From contig CAXIPT010000002.1 of assembly GCA_964030475.1 (NCBI GenBank), forward strand, positions 17,155,893 through 17,219,892: a stretch of DNA of 64,000 bases, in the 5' to 3' direction. The notes under the pieces are model-generated. The model saw only the letters and a program-made list of their open reading frames with translations, did no database searches and had not been told where the DNA came from. The DNA is from Tethya wilhelma (Eukaryota; Porifera; Demospongiae; Tethyida; Tethyidae). Positions within the stretch are counted from its first letter, which is position 1; each line of letters starts with the position of its first letter. This document shows positions 39,607 to 55,664 of this stretch, one piece after another. Made by a program: the position numbers and the translations under genes.

Positions 39607-40442
39607 TTAACAGCATCGTCTCTTGTTTTCTGCTGTCAGTTCAGAGTCTAGATGAAAGCCTTCTGAATCCTCTTTAGGATGGTCGATTGTTTCGTCATTC
39701 TCTGGGATCTAAACACAGCGTGTATGTGTGTGCGTGTGTGTGTGTGTATGTATGTGTGTGTGTGTGTATGTGTGTGCATGTGTGTGGGGGGAGTGTGAAA
39801 ATGCCGTTATGAGCAATTGTTTATCTTTACTCATCAGATGCTGTTTGTACAACGATGTCGTATCATGTGCACACACATACTGTACATATATATACATATT
39901 TAAAAGTAAACCAACAACAACTGTCAACAAATAACCTAATTATCAGTAGCTAACTCGATACACTCACCTTCGCCACCAAACACCTAGCCGCTTCGTCTAT
40001 GCCAATATTCTCCTTTGCCGATGTCTCAAACCAGGCATGAAATCCTTTATCTCGACAGTAGTCATCCAATTGATTTACATTACCTAGGAACCCTTCACTG
40101 GCGAGATCACACTGATAGGGGGGAGGGCATTATATAGAAACAATCAAAGATCAATCTGCATACATGACATTGTTGGAGCATCAAGAGTACTCACCTTATT
40201 TGCCAGCAAAACGGCTGGAATAGGTTTCCCATTTGGTAGTAGCACTTTATTGTCTAGGTCTGCCTTCCACATCTGGACAGCTTCAAACGTTGACAACCTT
40301 GTTACATCAAACACGACAAATGCTCCTACAGCCTCCTTGTAGTAAACCTAGAAATGCAATACAATAATCATAATTACAGTGACAGTGTTTTGTCAAGACA
40401 GATTATTAACTCACTCTAGTCATATTGCCAAAGCGTTCCTGA

Positions 40443-40522
<80 letters not shown>

Positions 40523-41497
40523 NTATTAAGACCACTTATCTCCTACAAGTAATATGTATGGAAAACACACTGTACACCATTCACAAATGCCATGTGACAA
40601 ACTAACACACTCACTCTCTGTGTGTGGATACAAAGACCCAAAGAAAAATGGAACACCTTATACCTCATACCCCAAAACCTCACAAAAGAAGGTAGTAAAG
40701 TACGGAATGTGTAGTACACCACCATAAATATGATTTGAAAAAGCAGTCTCTTGTGTTCCAAAGTTTGTTTGTTTTGTGTCTGTCCATTTGTACTTTGGTA
40801 ATAGTACAGCTGATCTATAAATGGTAAGTCATAAATCTACTATAATTATACAGGAGTGAGCCATGTGACCTTTTAATATGCCTATCAAAATCTATTGTTA
40901 GGAAGTCATATAGCTTAGACCAAACACACACACACACAATCATACTGAAAGTTTGTACGCATGCACAAGCATGTCATGGAGCCCTTCATTGTATACCTGC
41001 AATGTCCCACAGTTGCAGTCTGATAGTGGTATTGTTGTCCCAATTGAGAACCTTTAGGGCAAAATCCACTCCAATCTGACCCACACAGTCAAGGGAAACA
41101 AATGCCAACAGTTGTGTGGTAAAATGGATCAACCCAGTGATCACAATTATACAGAAGCCGGCAACAAACACGTGGTAATGTTTAGAACAGCTAATTTAAG
41201 ACTTTTGGTAAAATGATTGCCTAGTTTCAACCACAAACAAAACCTTTACAGAGGTATCACACCCTTTGAATAGGATACAGTTGCTCTATAGTGAGGAGAA
41301 AAGAATTGGTGGACGTATCTCTTTATGATGCTTGTCTTTCCTGTCCCAAGGTCACCAATGACCAGGACTTTATAAAGATGCTCTTGTTTTCCCGCAGTTG
41401 TCTGAAGATAAAAGAGATATCAAATGAGCTTTTCATAAGTAGAGAATATGTAGCTATCCCATCCCTTGTTGTATCTCACAAGCAAAGACCTCACCAT
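39607..41497 (-). CDS. RAB32: Rab32/Rab38-type small GTPase, 210 aa
   Basis: Rab32/38 GTPases direct traffic to lysosome-related organelles and act at mitochondria. Seven exons: 41497-41495 (ATG alone), 41401-41279, 41075-40997, 40443-40415, 40347-40195, 40111-39968 and 39708-39607, all in phase, giving 210 residues. P-loop is GDLGTGKT. Effector and switch I region is FFSPHYRATIGVDFALKV. Switch II is WDIAGQERFG; Ile in place of the usual Thr (WDTAGQE) is diagnostic of the Rab32/38/29 group. Base motifs are LANKCDL and ETSAK. The C-terminus ends KRRCC for prenylation. It is head to head with the SLC6 gene (325 b between start codons). An n at 40523 sits in a GA tract in an intron and removes no coding sequence. 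Confidence 0.95.
39721..39786. repeat. (TG)n with TATG breaks
   Basis: Imperfect TG tract just upstream (on the minus strand) of the last Rab32 exon. Confidence 0.9.
40448..40523. repeat. (GA)n ending in n, at a Rab32 3' splice site
   Basis: On the coding strand this is a CT tract that runs into ATAG and forms the acceptor of the 29-b exon 40443-40415. The n at 40523 indicates the tract was not fully assembled. Confidence 0.9.
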
Positions 41498-41822
41498 TGT
41501 GTTACTTCCACTATGAGGTCACTTCTTGCAACGCCCACTTGAACGCACAATCAATTTCGCTTCTTCCCAACCAACAAACAACAGCTAGCGTGATCGAGGT
41601 GCCTTGTGAAAGTCCTTTTGGAGTTCTTTTTGGACCAGTGAAAACAGAATCCCGACTTCTTTTTTGATAGTCTCTCTATAAAGTGCACAATCAACTGTTC
41701 TTGAAGTCACATGCTCTTCACGGGATTGGATGGGCGGGGCTAACCAAATAAGGTGGGCGTGACCGAATTAGTGTGGCTTTTTCGTGTCTCCGTGTTCTTG
41801 TACAAGCCTCGCTGTGTACATA
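41498..41822. promoter_or_regulatory. Divergent promoter region Rab32 / SLC6
   Basis: 325 b between the two start codons, pointing away from each other. It contains a GC box (GGGCGGGGC, 41732-41740), AACCAAATAAGG shortly after, and a GTGGGCGTGACC block. A shared promoter is inferred from the geometry. Confidence 0.5.
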
Positions 41823-42418
41823 ATGGACGAGACGAGCAGCGTTGAAGCGCAAGTTGAGACTACACCCCTGGTGGTGAAAAGGGGTGAATTCAGGGAAGTT
41901 TCGCAGCCGCGAGAGGAGTCTCCAGGCGTGGAGATTTGCGGAATCAACGCTCCGTGTCTAGTGAATGTACCCGTTGTCAAAACGATATGGAAAAAGAGAA
42001 GTCCTGAACAAAAGGTGGGTTATGAATATAAATATCTTGATGATAAAATTAATGACCTAATATTCCAGATGTTCAAGAGGAAAGAAGCTGTATGTTTACT
42101 AATTCACTTTGACATGATTCTTTAGGGTACATTTTCTTCTTCTCTTGGGGTTCTTCTCTCTATGTTGGGCTCAGTTGTGGGCACAGGGAACATATGGAGG
42201 TACCCACGAATCGTTGCCAACAATGCTGCAGAGGGAGGTACGTAACACGAACATAAGCTACACAGTTTCATGTAAAGTGTGTGCGTGGGCACTAGTGTGG
42301 AATTCCAAGATTTCAATTGATGATCTTGGTATAAATGGCATAGCTTCCTCTATAGTTGACATAATAAACCTCACAAACCTGTCGCTCAAAAACATATTGT
42401 GCATACTTAATTATTTTG

Positions 42419-42453
<35 letters not shown>

Positions 42454-45161
42454 GTACACAGGTGCCTTGGCGTTCATTCTCGTCTGGTTCATGTTCCTGT
42501 GGCTGTGGTCCATGCCCATCATGTTCATTGAGAACGGAGTCGGTAGATTCACAAAGAAGTCCACTGTGGAATCCTATGCAAAGTTATTAGGCCCATCGTA
42601 CAGGTTTTTCGGTGGATTTCAAGCATTTGTTGGATTTTGTTTAGGGTAAGAAGCATTGTTACTAATGCTATAGTAGCTGTGCTGGAGCTCTGGATTTGAC
42701 GATAATGATATTATTGTTGTCAAAGTCTTAGATAGATGATAGTACACGGGCACATGATTGTTAGTATTGTGGAGGCATTAAAATGTGCTGATACTGAGAT
42801 TGCTATTTGATCATGTTGTGTAGTGTCCCCTCAGACAGAGTGTTCCCCCAAACAATGCTCCACATCAAGAGTCACATGGTCAAATGCTGCATGTACCCAC
42901 AGCGTGCAGCTGCCCACACACAATTTGTAGCGTAGGATAGTAGTAGTGATTTTTGTTATAATAAATTATTTACAAACAAGTCATGTGAGTCATGTGAGTC
43001 ATGCATTTATTCATGAGATTCCAGGCATACCACTATTCCCCTCAGTTCACTGTGCTCTCTCTCTCTACGTTGGTATTGAATTACAGGAGCTACTACAGTG
43101 TACTTGTAGGGTGGTGTGGCTACTATTTCGTGCACACCTGTGCTCAATCGCTCCCGTCAAACTTAACATCATCAACTCAAAACTGGGACACCTTAGAGGC
43201 AAGTAGAGGGAGGCTTGTGTACTTGCTCTCATGAGCTGATCCACTCGTGAATATTGTTTCCATGGTTTTATCATAATATTATTATTCATGTGACATTTGC
43301 ACAGGGCTCAATCTGGATACCCACTCTGTGCCATGGACTCTCCATTCTCATAGCAGCTCTGTCGGTGAGCAGAGGTGTGTCCACCATAGAACCAGTCAAC
43401 AGAGTGATCGTACCTGTCTTGCTGCTCATCGTGGTCTTCTGTTTCTACTGGGCACTCTTTCTTCCTTATGCTTCAGAGGGAATCACACACATGTTCTCAC
43501 CGAATTGGGGTAAACAACTCTAGTGCATGATGTCTTGTTTGTCTGTGTGTTCATATAATGCTTTCCCACATTTTTCTACTTCTAACAATCTACAGCTAGC
43601 CTCAAGACATCAGATCTGTGGTTAGATGCTATTTCACAGAATGCCTGGGATACAGGTACATGCAGACTCTATCATTGGTAGCTTGTAAATTGTTTAGTGT
43701 AGTTCTGTGTGTCTTGTTCAGGTGCTGGACTAGGTACATTCTTGACTTACGCCTCGTTCATGAGACGTGACCAGGGGGCTGTTAAACTGGGGTTCATGAC
43801 CCCCTTCTTCAACAACGTGGTCAGCTTGATGTGTGGTATACTGGTATTTGCAACCGTGTTCTCTGTGCAAAGACAAGAAGGGAAAACCATTCCAGAAATT
43901 GTCACCACACTTCAGTACAACGGTCCAGGAAACACTGGACTCACATTCATTTGGTTAGTCAGCCACCCAGTCATCCAAATCCACAAGCTTTACTCTTTCT
44001 TTTCATGTCTCATTTCCACAGGATGCCACTTTTGTTTGGCAGTATTGGAGGTGGAAGGTTCCTGGCTGTCATCTTCTTTCTTTGTCTCACTTTTGCTGGA
44101 ATCAGTTCCCTCATTGCTCTTATGGAGATGCCCATCCATGTGTTAGGTGACTTTGGAAGTGAGTGGCTGCGTGCAAATATCGAACATGCCCTTATATTAT
44201 CTTCTTGTATGTACACACACACAGTGAAGCGACTTCCAGCAACCATCATTGTTGGACTGGGAATGTTCTCTCTGGGAGCAGCTTCGGCTATTGATAGCAA
44301 AATCCTCGTCAATCAGGACAGTGTGTGGGCTTATGCTCTCATCCTATCCGGCTGTCTGATGGTGTACGTGGTGTTGAGGTATGGAATATTCCGATTCAGA
44401 AAGACCCTCTACCTCGACTACGGCATTGGAGACTGGCCCCTTCCATTGATCTGGGTCTTTGTAGTCATGTGAGTCAGTGTTACACAGAGTAACTCATATA
44501 GTGTTAGTATTGCACACACATCTTAACCTCAATAATACTATAACACTATTGTGAGGTTACTAAGGTAGTTTTGATTTTCTACAGGTTCATTCTCCCAATC
44601 GAGGGAATTGGACTGATCATTTGGTGGATCGTGGAGACAATCATCAACAACTCAGACTGGTGGCAGATCAACGAGGACAGTCTTGCCGTGGTCCTTGTAG
44701 AGTGGGCGGTGGGGTTCCTCATCTTCATCGGTCTCAACTGGTGGATGATGCCCCTCACCGTGCAACCACCAAGGAGTAAATTCTGGAGGAAAGTTCTGGG
44801 TATTTTTATAAAGTTCACTCCTGCCCCTTCCAAACAGGATACAGTACCCCCACCCAGTTTTAAACCAACGGTCAGTTCTCCTGGTAGAGCACAAATGAGC
44901 TTACAATAAGTTGAATAACATGATCTATGACTTGCATGTATGGATCAATTCCTTATACATGTGCTAAGACTGTATGTTTTGTTGTACAATGTGCAGCTGG
45001 ATGGCCCTCCTCCCTCGTATGACAAGTACAATGGTTATGGTAGTGCTAAGGAGGAGGAGCCTATCCCCCTCTCCCCACGGCAGTCCCCCCATCCTGGGAA
45101 GAAGAAGTATGGTTCTGCTGAAGACCCTTCTAAATTGATGGTCAGTGACATAGAACTTTAA
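41823..45161 (+). CDS. SLC6/NSS-family sodium-coupled transporter, prokaryote-like, 642 aa
   Basis: A sodium:neurotransmitter-symporter fold (LeuT family). Exons: 41823-42014, 42126-42237, 42462-42645, 43087-43198, 43305-43509, 43596-43655, 43722-43953, 44022-44158, 44225-44468, 44585-44870, 44997-45161. They sum to 643 codons including stop. TM1 reads VVGTGNIWRYPRIVANN and TM6 reads QNAWDTGAGLGTFLTYASFM, both close to bacterial NSS proteins; animal SLC6 members have NVWRFPYLC-type TM1 and an SFG/SLG-type TM6. The remaining membrane spans, for example FLCLTFAGISSLIALMEMP, are well preserved. The intron at 43199 uses a GC donor (GAG/GCAAGT). The cytosolic tail has a PPSY (PPxY) motif and ends DIEL, a possible class II PDZ ligand. 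The substrate is unknown; an amino acid is likely. Confidence 0.9.
42421..42450 (+). repeat. (AC)n before an SLC6 3' splice site
   Basis: AC tract 12 b upstream of the exon at 42462. Confidence 0.95.
43199..43304 (+). other. GC-AG intron in the SLC6 gene
   Basis: The exon ends TTAGAG and the intron begins GCAAGT, the consensus of the rare GC-AG class, and ends TTTGCACAG. Only this junction keeps the frame (...DTLE/GSIWIPTL) into the next conserved segment. Confidence 0.75.
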
Positions 45162-45479
45162 GAGATTTTATTTTTGTAGCCTTTTTTTTTTTTAAGTGTT
45201 TCGATTCCTCTGATTGATCTTTTGTAACTATGCACAAAGTCTTTATTAATCATTCTTACAATAATTATACATGCACAATACGTAATTATTGATTTTTGAT
45301 ATGGTGTAATGTGACTGTGTGTTTGTTTGTATGAAGTGTTGAGTTTTTTATATATACATTGTCTTTGTTTTAAATATTTGTATTGTACAGGTGAAGTTAA
45401 CAATAATGGTTATTACTTTACTTTATATTTAATGATTGTATATCATTTAGTGCATGGTTTGTTCCAGTCAGCAATAGAA
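45162..45479. other. Convergent 3' ends of SLC6 and MCM3
   Basis: The 318 b between stop codons are AT-rich with a T run (45182-45193) and serve as the two 3' UTRs. Confidence 0.6.
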
Positions 45480-49758
<4,279 letters not shown>

Positions 49759-49963
49759 GGTGCTCTTTTTCAACACTAAAATTAGTAAAAACGCACTCGA
49801 GAACAGAGAAGGGAGGTTGACTCCTTTCGCGGGAAATGCGCGCCAACAGTTATGAGCATGCTCAGTAGAATAATTAGGAGTCTGTTGATTCAGCAAATCA
49901 TTTGATGGGCACTATTTAGGATACTAAATTCTCGGAGAAGTTCTCTTTCTATCTCTCTTCATC
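49759..49963. promoter_or_regulatory. Divergent promoter MCM3 / MTMR9
   Basis: Only 205 b separate the two start codons. TTTCGCGGGAAA at 49825-49836 is a perfect palindrome; read on the minus strand it begins TTTCCCGC, the E2F consensus. E2F control is well known for MCM genes; action on MTMR9 is not implied. Confidence 0.65.
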
Positions 49964-52511
49964 ATGGAGCTTATGGAACACGTAAGGCGTCCCATTATCG
50001 ATGGAGTAAAGCTGCAGATAGTGGGTAGCAAAGCAGGAGATGTAGAAACCGGCTGTGTGTGTATTACTGCGTTCCATCTCATCTTTTCTACCAGGAAACA
50101 AACAGAGGAGGATGAGATCAATGTATGTGTAGTGGGACAATGTAACAATCTATGTAGTTCATTGTTTGATCTCTCTCAATCAGGTTCTTCATATAGCCAT
50201 TGATCACATTGAGCACAAAGTTGCTACAAATCTTGCCTTGTTGGTGCTGAAAGATTTCCGACGTTTTTTGTTTGAGTTTCCAACTCCTGAAGATTGTCAG
50301 GATACAGTGGAGGCACTGGAAGCTCTCTCTAGACCAGGTTCACCCTTCACTGCATGCCCACAATCACATACTATTTAATATGTAAGAACTTATCATACAT
50401 CCACAGAACATCTTCAGCAGTTGTATACCTTCTCCTACTCCCCCCGTGAGGCCCTTCCACCAACACCGTGGCAGTTCAGAACCCTCAATGATCTCTTTGT
50501 GCAATGGAAGTGTTCTCCAGAGAGATTTAGAATCACTTCCGTAAACAAAGGGTTTAAAGTGTGTTCATCCTACCCTGAAGAGTCCATTGTACCAGCTTCA
50601 GTGAGTGACGAGGACCTCAAGAAAGTATGTTTGTTTGTGTGAGCGTAATCTGTGAGCGAAACATAGTTTATTTTGATGCATTGCTTATCACTTTTAGCGC
50701 TGTGTTTAATGTTATAAGCAAAAACATTAGATAGTGTTATCTGTTGTTTGTTCTGCACACACAAACTGCACTACAGATTGCATCATTTAGACACTTGGGA
50801 AGGTTTCCAGTGGTTTGTTTCCATCACAAGAAGAATAAAGCAGTTCTTTTGAGGTGTGGTCAACCTCTGTGTGGTCCCTCCCACAAAAAGTGCAAGGAAG
50901 ACGTGATGCTATTGAATGCTTGTCTTCCGAGTCTTAGCAAAGGGAAAGTGTTGGACATCAGACCACAGTCTGTGGCGCAGAGCCACATGAGTAAAGGTTT
51001 GTTTGATCAAACATGTGGTATGTAGTTATTTACTGAGGATTACTGTAGGTGGAGGTATAGAGCATCCTAGCAACTATTCCCAGTGGAAAGTGGAGCATGC
51101 AAAGATGGAGACACCTTCAAGCATGCAGCAATCACTTAACAAACTCTTAGAAGGTACAGTGCAGTGTCTTGTCTTACTATGGTCCATCAAGCTGGATCCT
51201 TTTTTTCTACCCTTGGTCTAGCTCGATAGTCTAGAACTAACAGTAATCCCTACTCTTTCTTTCATAGCCTGTTTTGATCCCTCATTGGCCACTAGCTCTT
51301 CTTGGTTTGGGAGACTGGAAGCATCAGGATGGTTGGCACACATCACTCGATTACTACAATCAGCCAGATTCATTGCACTCACTATCCACAAGGATGGTAT
51401 GCATAATATGCCGTGCATTTCTGATGTTGTATGAACTTTGTGTCCATTGTCCTGCAGGTAGTAGTGTAGTAGTACACGGTGCTGGTAGTAGAGATGCTAC
51501 ACTACAGGTGACAGCTCTTTCTCAAGTGCTGTTGGATCCCCATTCCAGAACTATCCAAGGGTGAGCTTCAATAGGAATGCTGGTTGGTCCATATATACGT
51601 TCGACTATGCTATCACAGGTTTATTGAGTTGATTCAGAGAGAATGGCTGGACGGTGGTCATCAATTTAGCATCAGACACAAACATGTCAACTCTGTGCCA
51701 GACAAGGATAGAGCACCAGTGTTTCTACTCTTCCTGGATGCTGTCTGGCAGGTATGTATTATAGATGAATGTATATATAGGATCACTGCATGTCTATTCA
51801 CATGTAATAACACCCTGGGTCATGCAATCACTCAATTTCAGGTTTTGCAGCAATATCCTTTGTCATTTGAGTTCAATGAGCTATTTCTACACACCCTCTT
51901 TGTTCACTCATACTTCTCCATATATGGTAATGAAATTATATACAATGGCATGAAAAAACCCGATGATTTTCACCATTTTTGCTCCATTTTGGGCTCCATT
52001 TTGGCAGGAAATTTTCTTTATGACCTCCCTAAAGAAAGAGCAAAGAACCAGCTTCACGAGAAGACTCACTCACTCTGGTATTATGATATACAATGATATT
52101 CAATCACTACTGTGCTCATTCACTGTCTGCATGCATGCACATATTTGCATTTGCATCATTTCACTCCAGGAATTTTTTAGCTCAACCGCCTGAAATGGAG
52201 CCAATGTTGAATCCTCTCTACGAGAAGAACTCAGCAGTACTGCTCATCACGGTCACTGCTCTCAATGTGACCCTATGGAAGAGGCTCTATCTTCGTTGTG
52301 ATGCTAAGACAGGCCTCACTGTGCCCAGTTACCTGGCCATCAAGTCATTGAAAGATGATAATGCAAAACTGAAGCAAGAGCTCACGGATATTAAAAAGTC
52401 AGTCGTAATTTTATGCAATTTTGTATGCAATTGTGAAGTGAGTTTTACTGCTACAGGAAACTAGAAGAACAGCAATTGCAAGGAAGAAAGTTTGCATCAA
52501 ACTGGAGTTAG
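49964..52511 (+). CDS. MTMR9: MTMR9, catalytically inactive myotubularin, 552 aa
   Basis: MTMR9 is a pseudophosphatase that binds and stimulates MTMR6/7/8, which remove the 3-phosphate from PI3P and PI(3,5)P2. Exons: 49964-50122, 50184-50337, 50407-50624, 50777-50996, 51049-51153, 51268-51396, 51458-51560, 51619-51751, 51842-51926, 52008-52077, 52170-52397, 52457-52511. They total 553 codons with stop, close to the human 549 residues. The N-terminus is a PH-GRAM domain (about 1-100). The phosphatase-like domain contains FRHLGRFPVVCFHH and FLLFLDAVWQ. The active-site loop, CSDGWDRT in active members, reads HGAGSRDAT here: the catalytic Cys is His and the Arg is Asp, as expected for the MTMR9 branch (remembered human HGTEGTDST). 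The C-terminus is a coiled coil (LKDDNAKLKQELTDIKKKLEE), used for heterodimers. Confidence 0.95.
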
Positions 52512-52641
52512 TCGGAAAACTTTTAGCAACATTTTTACTGCACTTTTTGATGTAATTTGTTAATTAACGTGTGAGGTCAAAGGTTACAAGCTCCACCCTT
52601 AGGTTGTCATGGAAATTAATTAGCCCGCTTTGCGCGATAAA

Positions 52642-53717
52642 ATGGCTGCAACTTGCACAGGTAAGGAACCACAAATTGACAGAATTGCGCTTCAAAATGC
52701 AAGTTGTTTTTATTTTTCACAAAATAGAAAAACGTTTCAAGCTACTGGCAACACCGAAGTCCCTGCCTGCAGGCTTTTTGGAGGACAGGTATGCAAAAGT
52801 TGATTGTAGTTATGGGATATCTCATTGAAATTGTCTGATTCTATATCTATTTATGCACATAGGCGATCAATTTACTGGGAGAACAACATTCCTAGCAAAG
52901 ACTTCACCAAAACTACTGCATTTGGTAAAAATTTGTACAATACATCTAAATTAGTTAGCATAAAGTGAAACATTGATATGACCATCCATATAAACCTTCC
53001 ATAGTACTGACTCCTCGTCAAGAGCAGTTAGTGTACAGTAAGAAGATCCATCCTGAGTACAAGGGAGACAGACCCTCTCCAATATGGAAGGTATCGCAAG
53101 GTGCCATGCAAGCCACCCCAACTCAACGACTAGAGCAACTGGCACAACCAAAGAGTTTACACTCAAAGTACCAGCCCTGCAGGGAGGTAAGATGATTCAC
53201 AACTTCTTCAAAAAAATAAAATAGATCTGCATCACAAAATTTATGTACAATATTACTTTCCCAAATGCAGGTGATGACTGTCATACCCAGTACTGCACTG
53301 CGAGTGCGTCCTACTCGGAGGATGGTCCGGCTAGCACGCCACAAGACCTACCCTCCCCTGCCCATCAAGGACAACAGCGAATGGGACTGGGGGGAGTGGG
53401 CCCCTGATATTAGTGAAGCTGCCAAAACAGCACAGGCTACGATGCGTGTGTCGAGTCTTGCAGAGCCTAAGCTTACTCACAAATCATACAAACCGTGTCG
53501 TGAGGTACAATGGGAGGTGAGCAGAGCTGCTCTCTCACATTCGGCAAATGAACGTACACAAAAGTTAGCACAACCAAAGAGCCACAATCCTAGTTTGGAG
53601 GACTACAATCCTCAGGCGTGGAGCGTGTCTCGTGGAGCTCTCCTTGCACAAGCCTCCCCTCGACTGAGTGAGCTGGCCACACCACTGCCAAGAAAAGTCA
53701 AGACAAAGAAAACTTGA
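52642..53717 (+). CDS. THEG-repeat protein (sperm microtubule-associated type), 256 aa
   Basis: Exons 52642-52660, 52728-52788, 52863-52924, 53005-53186 and 53271-53717 sum to 257 codons including stop, in phase. The protein is built of THEG-type repeats whose core is LAxPK: LLATPKS, QLAQPKS, RLARHKT, SLAEPKL, KLAQPKS and ELATPLP, each preceded by a W or S-V-S segment (IWKVSQGAM, WEVSRAAL, WSVSRGALL). THEG/SPMAP2 proteins are expressed in male germ cells and associate with axonemal microtubules; that role is inferred here. The gene starts 130 b after the MTMR9 stop on the same strand. Confidence 0.85.
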
Positions 53718-53759
53718 TGACAGTTTTTTTTTTTTTTTGCTTGTTTATTTATTTGTTTC

Positions 53760-53763
<4 letters not shown>

Positions 53764-53808
<45 letters not shown>
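53764..53808 (+). repeat. (TG)n downstream of THEG gene
   Basis: TG tract following a T run and TTTATTTATTTG. It probably lies in the 3' UTR or flank. Confidence 0.95.
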
Positions 53809-53863
53809 TGTGTGCAACTTGTTGTAGTGGTCAGTTGCCTATGGTCGTTTTGGTGTGAAATAC

Positions 53864-54366
53864 AATGGGCATGAGAATGTGGGAGGGGCTGAAAGAACGT
53901 GACACGTGGTTGGGGTGTGCATTAGTTAGAAGCAAAATTATTTGATTCAAGCATGTCTTCTTACAAGAAAGCAGCAAAGTCTCTGAAAAAAACGCACAAA
54001 GAAAGAGGACAGGTATGAATTACCACAACTAGTGTGCTTGTGAAAGTGTGCATAGTATGTAGAATCTTCTACATCCACTAGCTTGGCAGTAGGAAGCATC
54101 TTGGTCTCCTTGAAAAGCACAAGGACTATGTGTTACGTGCTAAAGACTACCACAGAAAACAGGCCCATCTCAAACTCCTTCATGAGAAGGTAACGGTTAT
54201 CACACTGTAAATATAAATACTTTCTACCTTATGTGTACGTGATGAATTTTCACATATCCAGGCCAGAAACCGTAACCCAGATGAATTCTACTATAAGATG
54301 GTCAACACCAAACTAAAGGTAGAAATTGTTATAATAATTGTATCACAACTGTAATACTTATAAGTT
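53864..54366 (+). pseudogene. Tandem 503-b duplicate carrying promoter and exons 1-3 of UTP11
   Basis: Units 53864-54366 and 54367-54869 are direct repeats of 503 b and look identical by eye. The left unit holds copies of UTP11 exons at 53953-54012, 54082-54189 and 54262-54318 (75 codons), but nothing downstream except the second unit. It is either a very recent duplication, or an assembly artefact such as two haplotypes placed in tandem. A transcript starting here could skip into exon 4 and make the same protein. Confidence 0.8.
53903..53908. promoter_or_regulatory. E-box CACGTG upstream of UTP11 copies
   Basis: CACGTG lies 45 b before each UTP11 start codon (53903-53908 and 54406-54411). 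Myc-type E-boxes are usual in ribosome biogenesis genes; use here is inferred. Confidence 0.45.
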
Positions 54367-54455
54367 AATGGGCATGAGAATGTGGGAGGGGCTGAAAGAA
54401 CGTGACACGTGGTTGGGGTGTGCATTAGTTAGAAGCAAAATTATTTGATTCAAGC

Positions 54456-55493
54456 ATGTCTTCTTACAAGAAAGCAGCAAAGTCTCTGAAAAAAACGCAC
54501 AAAGAAAGAGGACAGGTATGAATTACCACAACTAGTGTGCTTGTGAAAGTGTGCATAGTATGTAGAATCTTCTACATCCACTAGCTTGGCAGTAGGAAGC
54601 ATCTTGGTCTCCTTGAAAAGCACAAGGACTATGTGTTACGTGCTAAAGACTACCACAGAAAACAGGCCCATCTCAAACTCCTTCATGAGAAGGTAACGGT
54701 TATCACACTGTAAATATAAATACTTTCTACCTTATGTGTACGTGATGAATTTTCACATATCCAGGCCAGAAACCGTAACCCAGATGAATTCTACTATAAG
54801 ATGGTCAACACCAAACTAAAGGTAGAAATTGTTATAATAATTGTATCACAACTGTAATACTTATAAGTTCTGTGTGTACAAGGATGGGCGACATGTAGTT
54901 GCTCAACCTGAGGAAAAGTATTCACCAGAAGAGCTAAAGATGATGCAAACTCAAGATGAGAAGTATGTTCAGATGAAGCTCAATATGGAAAGAAAGAAAG
55001 TTGAAAGACTTCAGGCTAGTTTACACATGACCAACAGCAGACCCAACTCTCACATTGTGTTTGTGGATCCATCTGATGACAATGGTACATGTGTGTGCAC
55101 ATCATTATCCTCATCAATGCCTGATTTTGTAATTGTACATTTCCACAGATCCTAGCACCAATACAGTTCCTGACACTCCTACAGATGACCCACCTGCTGG
55201 GCAGTCACTTTCAGATGGTGTTGATCACACACACAGTGATCCTATCAGAGAGGAATTATCCCGTAGCTACAAAGAATTGAGACAGAGACAACACCGGTGT
55301 AATGAGCTCAGTAAAATAGCAAGGAAAATGGCACAGAAAAAGAACCTCATGGTAAATCTTCTCATACCCTCCAGTGACTCCTTTATTATGGTGCACATTT
55401 TTGTTTTGTTAGTCCAAAGAAAGATGTGTCAAGATTCCTGGAGATGGTTCAAGGCCAACTAGTTACAAGTGGAAAACTGAGAGGAAGAGATGA
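54456..55493 (+). CDS. UTP11: UTP11, small-subunit processome protein, 236 aa
   Basis: UTP11 is part of the U3 snoRNP/SSU processome that makes 18S rRNA in the nucleolus. Exons: 54456-54515, 54585-54692, 54765-54821, 54883-55084, 55149-55351, 55413-55493, all in phase. The N-terminus [20 protein letters not shown] followed by [20 protein letters not shown], then NPDEFYYKM and [17 protein letters not shown] are the family blocks. The C-terminus [10 protein letters not shown] matches the conserved YKFQSRRKR end. I start the gene in the second of two identical 503-b units because it is contiguous with exon 4. The 3' end converges on RPS4 with 171 b between stop codons. Confidence 0.93.
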
Positions 55494-55664
55494 TTAGTTT
55501 ATAGCTCAACTTCATCATATCCAACCCCACATTAATTAATTCAATTTGAATGTCAATTGTTTTTCAATCACATCAAATTAATGACCAAGAATATAGCCAT
55601 GCATTTCAAAATGTACAGACTGACAATAACAACAGAGATGGAGTCCACTTCACACCTCCTCTCT

